Source of the DNA: Anaeroplasmataceae bacterium
Lineage (GTDB): Bacteria > Bacillota_I > Bacilli_A > Acholeplasmatales > Anaeroplasmataceae
Assembly: GCA_020024985.1 (NCBI GenBank)
Contig: JAHHSW010000026.1
Span: forward strand, 1-8,414
Reading direction: 5' to 3'
Length of the DNA: 8,414 bases
This document shows, piece by piece, positions 1 through 6,677 of the stretch. Numbering within the stretch: position 1 is the first letter of the stretch; each line of letters starts with the position of its first letter. The notes beneath the pieces are model-generated. The model saw nothing but the letters and a program-made list of their open reading frames with translations. It did not search any database and was not told the DNA's origin. Position numbers and translations under genes: made by a program.

Positions 1-763
1 GCTCAAGATGCTCATCCTTTTCAGCACCAAGAGAACGAATTTTATCATTTAAATCCTCGGTTTCATTTCTTTTTAAAACCTTAAAGTCAGATAGCTTTTC
101 CTTATATTCCTTATTGTAGCCCTCTAAGATTTGAGTTTGCTCAAGAATACGAGAATTGTAGCCCTGAATCATTTCCTCAGTTTCCTTTTTATATTCCTTT
201 ATGGCTGTTAAATAAGTATTTTTAAGCCTATTAAGCTCCTCAGCTAGCTGATCATTATAATAGATAATATTATCTCCATAGCTTTCCTTGGCAATAGAGT
301 ATTGATAATTATATCTATTTATAGCATCCTTATTTTCCTGAACGAACATTTCTACATGCTTAGATGAGGAACGCTTAAAGAATTCTATATCCTGAAGGGT
401 ATCCTCCTTAGTTTGCTGATTGGTTAATTTACTATTATTTATTTCCTCATTTAGGGCATTAATATTGTCCTCATATTTTTTCTTTATAACAGCCATTCTT
501 TCATCTAGGCTACTTAGTAGCTCAGCTGAGTTTTCTTCATAAATGTCTAGAAGGGTATCCTTTTGATTTTTTAAGGAAACAATGTTATCTATTAATGAAT
601 CCATAGTTTGAGCTGATGATTGGTATAGGGTGGCTATTGTATCCTTTAGGTAGGTAAAGTCCTCCCTCTTAAAGGGCTCATATGAATCAAGGCCTTCAAA
701 GTCATTAATGATTTCATTAAGCTTGTCATTAACCTTATTAAGTATTTCCTTTATGTCTACCAT
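1..763 (-). CDS. Hypothetical coiled-coil-like protein, N-terminal 254 residues (3' end outside window)
   Basis: I do not recognise this gene. Reading the minus strand from ATG at 763-761 gives 254 uninterrupted codons that leave the window at position 1, so the C-terminus is unseen. The start is supported by AGGGGGTG at 776-769, five bases upstream. The protein opens MVDIKEILNKVNDKLNEI and is rich in Lys, Glu, Asn, Asp and Leu. The visible part has no Cys, no Trp and one Pro (residue 30), with no signal peptide or membrane segment. Long amphipathic stretches (about 55-125 and 170-245) suggest a cytosolic, mostly helical or coiled-coil protein. Tyr is frequent (for example YNYQY 151-155 and YY 168-169). 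It is transcribed divergently from the methyltransferase at 846. A structural or SMC-like scaffold role is conceivable, but nothing in the sequence proves it. Codon use matches the neighbours, so there is no sign of recent transfer. Confidence 0.85.
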   Translation of the reverse strand, partial: MVDIKEILNKVNDKLNEIINDFEGLDSYEPFKREDFTYLKDTIATLYQSSAQTMDSLIDNIVSLKNQKDTLLDIYEENSAELLSSLDERMAVIKKKYEDNINALNEEINNSKLTNQQTKEDTLQDIEFFKRSSSKHVEMFVQENKDAINRYNYQYSIAKESYGDNIIYYNDQLAEELNRLKNTYLTAIKEYKKETEEMIQGYNSRILEQTQILEGYNKEYKEKLSDFKVLKRNETEDLNDKIRSLGAEKDEHLE

Positions 764-778
764 ACCATCACCCCCTCA

Positions 779-807
779 TTGCTTTAGTACTTATTATATT
801 ATATAAT
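779..807 (+). promoter_or_regulatory. Putative sigma-A promoter for the methyltransferase gene at 846
   Basis: TTGCTT (779-784), a 17-bp spacer and a perfect TATAAT (802-807). The predicted transcript starts near 814, leaving a leader of about 32 bases with GAAGG (832-836) as ribosome binding site before ATG 846. It overlaps the opposing promoter on the minus strand. Confidence 0.55.
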
Positions 808-826
808 TAATTTAGTTTATAGTAAA
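798..826 (-). promoter_or_regulatory. Putative sigma-A promoter for the coiled-coil gene
   Basis: On the minus strand, TTTACT (826-821), a 17-bp spacer and TATAAT (803-798). A second TATAAT lies at 798-793. A start near 791 would give a leader of about 28 bases before ATG 763. Its -10 shares bases 802-803 with the forward -10, so polymerase cannot occupy both promoters at once. Confidence 0.5.
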
Positions 827-845
827 GAATTGAAGGTAAATTTAT

Positions 846-1445
846 ATGCGTTGTTTTTGTAAAATGGAAATGAATAAAATTATTATAGATAAGCAGGAAT
901 ATTATCTTTGCCCTAGCTGTGGATATTTAAAAAAGGTGAATATCCTAAATGCCAAGGAAGAGAAGGAAAGATATGATAAGCATATATGTGATAGTGGCTA
1001 TTTAGAATATATGAGGCGAGTTTATAATAGCCTAAGGCCTTATTTAAGGGATGGTGCTACCATAGATTTTGGCTGCGGTAAAATTCATGCCCTAGCGAAT
1101 ATTATGAATGAGGATAATAGACACTGTGACTATTATGATTTATATTACTATAATAATATGCCTAATTCTAAATATGATAATATAATACTAATTGAGGTAT
1201 TTGAGCATATTGAGGATATTTATGCTTTACTAGAGGATTTAAAGGGAAGGCTTAATAATAAGGGTAGAATTATTATTATGACTAAGCCTAAGTCTAAGGA
1301 GCTAAGTGGCTGGTGGTATTTAAGGGATAGCACTCATATAAGCTTTATAGAGCCTAAGACTATGGAGGTGCTAGGCTCATTACTAGGCCTAGAGGTAGAA
1401 ATTGATAAATTTAATGATATATTTATTTTAACTAAAAATAATTAA
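846..1445 (+). CDS. Zinc-ribbon class I SAM-dependent methyltransferase (Methyltransf_23-like), substrate unknown
   Basis: This 199-residue protein matches a family of small methyltransferases that pair an N-terminal metal-binding knuckle with a Rossmann SAM fold. Four Cys (C3, C5, C22, C25) could bind zinc; the first pair is CxC rather than the usual CxxC. A KEEKERYDKH segment (37-46) is typical of the family. SAM motif I is IDFGCGKIHA (73-82), which departs from the usual GxGxG. YDNIILIEVFEHI (110-122) is the motif III/IV region, and WWYLRDSTHISF (156-167) is the family's conserved W-Y-x-x-D-x-T-H-I block. I keep ATG 846 rather than the in-frame ATGs at 864 and 870, because only 846 retains C3 and C5 and has GAAGG nine bases upstream. 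It sits alone between a divergent promoter and a weak terminator. The substrate cannot be read from sequence. Fold: confident; biochemical role: unknown. Confidence 0.85.
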   Translation: MRCFCKMEMNKIIIDKQEYYLCPSCGYLKKVNILNAKEEKERYDKHICDSGYLEYMRRVYNSLRPYLRDGATIDFGCGKIHALANIMNEDNRHCDYYDLYYYNNMPNSKYDNIILIEVFEHIEDIYALLEDLKGRLNNKGRIIIMTKPKSKELSGWWYLRDSTHISFIEPKTMEVLGSLLGLEVEIDKFNDIFILTKNN

Positions 1446-1477
1446 AAAATATGACTATTATTATAGCGAAGGAATAG

Positions 1478-1510
1478 AAAAAAATAGGCTAAATGGCTAG
1501 TTTTTTCTTT
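1478..1510 (+). terminator. Weak terminator-like hairpin after the methyltransferase gene
   Basis: A run of seven A (1478-1484) and a T-rich tract (1501-1510) flank TAGGC and GGCTA arms around the loop TAAAT (1490-1494). TAG pairs with CTA and C1489 with G1495, but G1488/G1496 and A1484/G1500 do not pair. The stem is therefore mostly A-U. It lies in the right place to separate the methyltransferase from ruvA and may act in both directions, but it is weak. Confidence 0.4.
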
Positions 1511-1527
1511 TTCTTTGAGCTCTTTTA

Positions 1528-1536
1528 TGGTATGAT
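1528..1536 (+). promoter_or_regulatory. Extended -10 promoter upstream of ruvA
   Basis: TG at 1528-1529, one base, then TATGAT (1531-1536) makes an extended -10 element. No good -35 box is seen at 16-18 bp spacing; the region is a pyrimidine tract. Transcription would begin near 1543, giving a leader of only about ten bases before ATG 1554. This is the only promoter I can see for the five-gene ruvA-tgt unit. Confidence 0.5.
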
Positions 1537-1553
1537 ATTGTGGGTGGTTGTTT

Positions 1554-2117
1554 ATGTATGGATATATAAGTGGAATTGTAACGGAAATTACACCAAAATA
1601 TATAATTTGTGAGAATAATGAAATAGGCTATTTATTGATAGTTGCTAATCCATATAATTTTAGATTAAATGAAAAATATAAGATTTATACTCATCAGTAT
1701 GTAAGAGAGGATGTTTTAGATCTTTATGGCTTTCAAACTAAGGAGGAGAAGGAGCTATTTTTAAAGCTTATTTCTGTAAGCGGAATAGGCCCTAAGAGTG
1801 CACTTAGTATGCTAGCAAGTGGTAGCGTTAATGAAATATGCAGTGCCATTGAAAATAGAAATGATGCCTATTTAAGAAAGTTCCCTGGTATAGGAGCTAA
1901 GGCATCTCAGCAAATTATTTTAGATTTAAGAGGTAAGCTATCATTTGAAATGGTAGATACTAGGGTTCAATCCTCATCAAAGCTTGATGAGGTAAGTGAG
2001 GCCTTAGTATCCTTAGGCTATAATAAGAAGGAAATAGCTAAGGTAGTTAGTAAGCTAGACCCAGCCCTTGAGGTTGCTGCCTTAGTTAAGGAAGCATTAA
2101 AGCAAATGGTAAGGTAG
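1554..2117 (+). CDS. ruvA: Holliday junction branch migration protein RuvA
   Basis: RuvA binds four-way DNA junctions as a tetramer and loads the RuvB motor during recombinational repair. Counting 187 residues from ATG 1554, the N-terminal OB-fold domain covers about 1-62 and includes the acidic-pin region REDVLDLYGF (51-60; E52 and D53 are the likely pin). Two helix-hairpin-helix motifs follow: VSGIGPKSAL (75-84) and FPGIGAKASQQI (110-121). A short linker leads to a C-terminal RuvB-binding domain at about 143-187. I chose ATG 1554 over the in-frame TTG at 1548: GGGTGG (1542-1547) lies six bases before ATG but would abut TTG, and family members normally begin right at the M-x-x-x-x-G stretch seen here. 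It stops with TAG, eight bases before ruvB. Length is slightly below the usual 190-205 because the linker is short. Identification is firm. Confidence 0.95.
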   Translation: MYGYISGIVTEITPKYIICENNEIGYLLIVANPYNFRLNEKYKIYTHQYVREDVLDLYGFQTKEEKELFLKLISVSGIGPKSALSMLASGSVNEICSAIENRNDAYLRKFPGIGAKASQQIILDLRGKLSFEMVDTRVQSSSKLDEVSEALVSLGYNKKEIAKVVSKLDPALEVAALVKEALKQMVR

Positions 2118-2125
2118 GTGATTAG

Positions 2126-3148
2126 ATGCCAAAGAGTGAAGAGCAAAGAGTAATTGACCCAAGCCTAGATGAGGGTGAGGGAGAAAGTGAGCTTACACTT
2201 CGTCCACTTTCAATAAATGAATATATTGGTCAGGATGAAAGCAAGGAAATGCTATCAATTTACATTAAGGCTGCTCTTAAGCGTAATGAGGCATTAGATC
2301 ATGTGCTTTTATATGGGCCTCCAGGCCTTGGTAAGACAACACTTGCTCAAATTATTGCTAACGAGCTTGATGTAAATATCAAGGTAATGTCAGGACCTGC
2401 CGTTGAAAGAAGTGGTGATTTAGCAGCAGTCTTATCGACACTTCAGGAGGGTGATGTTTTATTTATTGATGAAATACATCGCTTGCCACGCTTCTGTGAG
2501 GAGGTACTATATAGTGCAATGGAGGATTATGTTTTAGATATAATGGTTGGCAAGGATAGCCAGGCTAGAAGCATAAGAGTAGAACTTCCTCCATTTACCC
2601 TTGTTGGTGCAACAACTCGCTTTGGTGATTTGTCAGCTCCACTTCGTGACCGCTTTGGAGTGGTTTTAAGGCTTGAGTATTACAAGGTTAGTGAGCTTAA
2701 GACAATAATTAAGCGTACAGCTCAGGTTTATAATACAGAGATAGCTGATGAGGCAGCTACTGAGCTTGCGATGAGAAGCAGAGGTACACCTCGTATTGCT
2801 AATAGATTATTTAGAAGAGTTAGAGATTTTGCAGATATAAAGAATGATGGAGTAATTTCTTTAGAGATTTGTAGGGAGGCCCTAGGAAAGCTTGGTATTG
2901 ATTCAGATGGTCTAGACTATACTGATTATAGATACCTAAGAGCTATTTGTCAGACCTTTAATGGTGGACCTGTTGGTGTTGAGTCGGTTGCGGCTACAAT
3001 ATCAGAGGAGGTAACGACTATAGAGGATGTTTATGAGCCTTATTTACTTCAGGAGGGCTATATAAAAAGATCTAATAGAGGCCGTATAGCGACCCAAAAG
3101 GCTTATGATAAGCTAGGAATAAAATATTTTAAGGGGATTTTCGAATGA
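2126..3148 (+). CDS. ruvB: Holliday junction ATP-dependent DNA helicase RuvB
   Basis: RuvB is the hexameric AAA+ motor that pumps DNA through RuvA-bound Holliday junctions. The 340 residues have the normal family length. Seen in order: the N-terminal [12 protein letters not shown] block (25-36), Walker A GPPGLGKT (64-71), Walker B LFIDEIHR (112-119), sensor 1 [18 protein letters not shown] (161-178) with the Arg-finger region in its second half, sensor 2 [16 protein letters not shown] (220-235), and a C-terminal winged helix containing [17 protein letters not shown] (304-320). The start has GGTAGGTGAT upstream, overlapping the ruvA stop, so the two genes are probably translationally coupled. 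It ends in TGA within the ATGA overlap with queA, the only TGA gene end in the window. If TGA were read through, the protein would gain just two residues before TAA at 3152-3154. Confidence 0.97.
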   Translation: MPKSEEQRVIDPSLDEGEGESELTLRPLSINEYIGQDESKEMLSIYIKAALKRNEALDHVLLYGPPGLGKTTLAQIIANELDVNIKVMSGPAVERSGDLAAVLSTLQEGDVLFIDEIHRLPRFCEEVLYSAMEDYVLDIMVGKDSQARSIRVELPPFTLVGATTRFGDLSAPLRDRFGVVLRLEYYKVSELKTIIKRTAQVYNTEIADEAATELAMRSRGTPRIANRLFRRVRDFADIKNDGVISLEICREALGKLGIDSDGLDYTDYRYLRAICQTFNGGPVGVESVAATISEEVTTIEDVYEPYLLQEGYIKRSNRGRIATQKAYDKLGIKYFKGIFE

Positions 3149-4167
3149 TTTTAACAAGTGATTATGATTACGATTTACCTGAGGAGCTAATTGCTCAAAC
3201 TCCACTTACAAATCGTAGTGAGTCTAGATTAATGGTTCTAGATAGAAAAGCTAAGACAATAGAGCATAAAAGGTTTTCAGATATAATAGATTATTTAACA
3301 CCTAATGATGTTTTAGTATTAAATGATACAAAGGTTATACCTGCTCGTTTAATCGGACATAAGGAGGATACAGGTGCGGTTATTGAGATTCTTTTATTAA
3401 AGGATATGGGAAATAACGTATGGGAAACTCTAGCCAAGCCTCAAAGAAGGGTTAAGCTTGGTGGCATCATTACCTTTGGTGATGGTAGATTAAAGGCTAA
3501 GTGTATTGATAAGGAGAACATGGGCGTTTGTCATTTCGAGCTTATTTATGACGGTATTTTAGTAGAAATACTTGATTCCTTAGGAGAAATGCCATTACCA
3601 CCATATATCCATGAGAAGCTAGCTGATAAGGATAGATATCAGACTGTATATGCTAAGAACCCTGGTAGTGCAGCTGCACCAACAGCGGGACTTCATTTTA
3701 CCCCAGAGCTTTTAAAGAAAATTGAGGAAAAGGGTATAGAGATTGTTTATATTACCCTTCATGTTGGTCTTGGTACCTTTAGACCGGTTGAGGAGGATGA
3801 TTTAACAAATCACGTAATGCATACTGAGTATTATGAGATTAGTGAGGAGGCTGCTAATAGCTTAAATAGGGCTAAGGCTACTGGTAAGAGAATCGTTGCG
3901 GTAGGAACTACCTCAACTAGAACTCTTGAAAGTGCATATGATAATGGCTTTAAAAAATGCTGTGCTAATACCTCAATATTTATTTATCCAGGCTATAAGT
4001 TTAAGGCTATAGATGCGCAAATTACTAATTTCCATCTACCTAAGTCAACATTAATTATGCTAGTTAGTGCGTTTGCAGGAAGAGAGTTTATCCTTGATGC
4101 CTATAAGGAGGCAGTAGAGGAAAAATATCGTTTCTTCTCATTTGGAGACGCAATGTTTATAAAGTAA
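3145..4167 (+). CDS. queA: S-adenosylmethionine:tRNA ribosyltransferase-isomerase QueA
   Basis: QueA transfers and rearranges the ribosyl part of SAM onto preQ1 already inserted at position 34 of tRNA, giving epoxyqueuosine. The 340-residue length is normal. Family blocks seen: FDLP-like [14 protein letters not shown] (8-21), [10 protein letters not shown] (60-69), PLPPYI (150-155), AAPTAGLHF (177-185), [11 protein letters not shown] (205-215), [12 protein letters not shown] (252-263), [13 protein letters not shown] (295-307) and the terminal FSFGDAM (331-337). The start overlaps ruvB by four bases (ATGA), with AAGGGG (3131-3136) eight bases upstream inside ruvB. Tgt, which inserts the preQ1 base QueA acts on, lies two genes downstream. 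Genes for preQ1 synthesis and for the last step (queG or queH) are not in the window. Identification is firm. Confidence 0.97.
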   Translation: MILTSDYDYDLPEELIAQTPLTNRSESRLMVLDRKAKTIEHKRFSDIIDYLTPNDVLVLNDTKVIPARLIGHKEDTGAVIEILLLKDMGNNVWETLAKPQRRVKLGGIITFGDGRLKAKCIDKENMGVCHFELIYDGILVEILDSLGEMPLPPYIHEKLADKDRYQTVYAKNPGSAAAPTAGLHFTPELLKKIEEKGIEIVYITLHVGLGTFRPVEEDDLTNHVMHTEYYEISEEAANSLNRAKATGKRIVAVGTTSTRTLESAYDNGFKKCCANTSIFIYPGYKFKAIDAQITNFHLPKSTLIMLVSAFAGREFILDAYKEAVEEKYRFFSFGDAMFIK

Positions 4168-4179
4168 GGAGATAAAAAT

Positions 4180-5810
<1,631 letters not shown>

Positions 5811-5818
5811 TTTTTAAT

Positions 5819-5849
5819 GGATGAGCTTTAGTACTCATCCTTTTCTTTT
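5819..5849 (+). terminator. Intrinsic terminator of the ruvA-ruvB-queA-cyclophilin-tgt operon
   Basis: A perfect 7-bp stem, GGATGAG (5819-5825) and CTCATCC (5834-5840), with an 8-base loop and a TTTTCTTTT tail (5841-5849). It starts eight bases after the tgt stop. Confidence 0.9.
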
Positions 5850-5892
5850 GGCCTAGTTTTTATGATAAAAAATATTAAAAGGCACATATAAT

Positions 5893-5906
5893 GGCGAAAA
5901 ATCGTC
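5893..5906. repeat. Imperfect inverted repeat upstream of the EIIB-like promoter, possible operator
   Basis: GGCGA-AAAA-TCGTC: four of five arm positions are complementary in DNA, and the fifth would be a G-U pair in RNA. It sits nine bases upstream of the -35 box and is more GC-rich than the surrounding spacer. It does not fit the CcpA cre consensus well. A regulator site is only a possibility. Confidence 0.3.
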
Positions 5907-5915
5907 TTTAAAAAC

Positions 5916-5944
5916 TTGAATATGTTGCAAAAAATTTATATAAT
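5916..5944 (+). promoter_or_regulatory. Sigma-A promoter for the EIIB-like/ptsH unit
   Basis: TTGAAT (5916-5921), exactly 17 bp, and a perfect TATAAT (5939-5944). The start would be near 5951, giving a leader of about 30 bases that carries AAGGTGG (5967-5973) before ATG 5981. This is the best promoter match in the window. Two inverted repeats lie upstream, at 5857-5871 and 5893-5906. Confidence 0.7.
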
Positions 5945-5980
5945 ATATATAAAAGAGAGCATAGATAAGGTGGTTATTTA

Positions 5981-6337
5981 ATGGAAAAGTTTATGCAATT
6001 TTGTACCACTTATTGGTGGGTTTTATTAATTGTAGCAATAGTGGCTATTTTATTGGTTACTTTGTTAATTTTAGTTAAGCATAAAAAGCCTAGAATAAGG
6101 GTTGATGAGGCCTTTATTGATAGACTATTAGAGCTTTTAGGTAGTGATAATCTTGCTGGCGTTAGCCTAGATAACGGCAACAGGTTAAAAATAGAGGTTA
6201 AGGATTTAGATATAGTTGATTTAAATGGCCTAAAGGAAATATCAGAGTCTGGTGTTTTTGTTACAGGCAATTACATTAAAATCCTATTTAAGCTTGATTC
6301 CTTAACTATCAAGCAAGCACTCGAAAAGAAAATATAG
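5981..6337 (+). CDS. Membrane-anchored degenerate PTS EIIB-like domain protein
   Basis: The 118-residue protein has one membrane helix (about 12-32) followed by the basic segment KHKKPRIR (33-40), so the rest should face the cytoplasm. Residues about 41-118 resemble the glucose-family PTS EIIB domain: helix FIDRLLELLG (45-54), strand RLKIEVKD (68-75), then IVDLNGLKEI and SGVFVTGNYIKILF (90-103). From memory of E. coli PtsG, these blocks align well. The phosphocysteine loop, normally a D-x-C-x-T-R-L pattern, here reads SLDNGNRL (62-69): the Cys is gone and one residue is missing. The only Cys (C8) precedes the helix, so normal phosphotransfer looks impossible. AAGGTGG lies seven bases before ATG. 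ptsH (HPr) starts ten bases after its TAG with no promoter between, so the two are probably co-transcribed. I recall a similar small EIIB-like protein annotated in Mycoplasma (MG129/MPN268), to be verified. A sensor or HPr-docking role is inference. Confidence 0.8.
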   Translation: MEKFMQFCTTYWWVLLIVAIVAILLVTLLILVKHKKPRIRVDEAFIDRLLELLGSDNLAGVSLDNGNRLKIEVKDLDIVDLNGLKEISESGVFVTGNYIKILFKLDSLTIKQALEKKI

Positions 6338-6347
6338 GGGGTTAATT

Positions 6348-6620
6348 ATGGTAAAGAAGTCATTTAGAGTTACTAATGAAAAAGGTATTCATGCAAAGCC
6401 AGCTACAATGCTAGTAAATTTAACTATGAAATATGACTGTGATATCAAGCTAACTGCATTTAAGAAGACAGTTGATTTCAAATCAATTATGGGTGTAATG
6501 TCATTAGGTATCTATAGTGGAACTACAATTGAAATTTCATGCGATGGTAGTGATGAGGTAGAGGCTATAGAGGCTATAAAGACAAAATTAATTGAGCTAG
6601 AAATTGGTAGAGAAATATAA
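6348..6620 (+). CDS. ptsH: Phosphocarrier protein HPr
   Basis: HPr carries phosphate from enzyme I to sugar-specific EIIA proteins of the PTS and, in Firmicutes, signals carbon status when HPr kinase phosphorylates Ser46. The 90 residues have the normal length. The active-site loop is KGIHAKPA (12-19) with His15; position 17, usually Arg, is Lys here. The regulatory segment VDFKSIMGVMSLGI (42-55) has Ser46 in the expected place. AGGGGG (6336-6341), overlapping the stop of the EIIB-like gene, lies six bases before ATG. The usual partner ptsI does not follow; a terminator-like hairpin comes next. Both classic phosphorylation sites are present, so it is probably functional. Confidence 0.95.
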   Translation: MVKKSFRVTNEKGIHAKPATMLVNLTMKYDCDIKLTAFKKTVDFKSIMGVMSLGIYSGTTIEISCDGSDEVEAIEAIKTKLIELEIGREI

Positions 6621-6621
6621 C
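6592..6621 (+). promoter_or_regulatory. Possible promoter for pepV overlapping the ptsH 3' end
   Basis: TTGAGC (6592-6597), 18 bp, TATAAC (6616-6621). A start near 6628 would place the following hairpin at the very 5' end of a pepV leader. I see no better promoter ahead of pepV. Box quality is moderate, and part of the match is imposed by coding sequence. Confidence 0.3.
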
Positions 6622-6628
6622 AATTATG

Positions 6629-6665
6629 AAAATAAACTGTTTTTAACGGTTTATTTTTGTTTTTA
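6629..6665 (+). terminator. Terminator-like hairpin after ptsH
   Basis: AAAATAAACTG (6629-6639) pairs with CGGTTTATTTT (6647-6657) over 11 bp with one U-G, around a 7-base loop, and is followed by a T-rich tail. The stem is mostly A-U, so termination may be partial. The pepV ribosome binding site begins directly after the T tract. Confidence 0.7.
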
Positions 6666-6670
6666 GGAGG
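6665..6670 (+). promoter_or_regulatory. Ribosome binding site fixing the pepV start
   Basis: AGGAGG lies seven bases before ATG 6678. An in-frame TTG at 6657 lies upstream of this site and inside the hairpin, so it is not the start. Confidence 0.85.
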
Positions 6671-6677
6671 AGATACA

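Noticed and set aside
1548..1553. TTG start for ruvA giving two extra residues
   Set aside because: GGGTGG would abut the TTG with no spacing; ATG 1554 has correct spacing and matches the family N-terminus.
1740..1760. Internal Shine-Dalgarno-like AAGGAGG sequences within genes (also near 3360 and 4840)
   Set aside because: They fall on Lys-Glu and Glu-Glu codons (AAG GAG) and are not followed by start codons at a useful distance; they reflect codon choice.
5887..5892. Second TATAAT upstream of the EIIB-like gene
   Set aside because: No -35 box or TG extension at a workable distance; the pair at 5916-5944 is far better.
5925..5930. TTGCAA as a -35 box
   Set aside because: Only eight bases separate it from TATAAT at 5939, too few for a promoter.
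6010..6270. Minus-strand open frame of 86 codons opposite the EIIB-like gene
   Set aside because: It lies wholly inside a gene with a clear promoter, ribosome site and domain match; its own product shows no motif and it lacks a supporting ribosome site.
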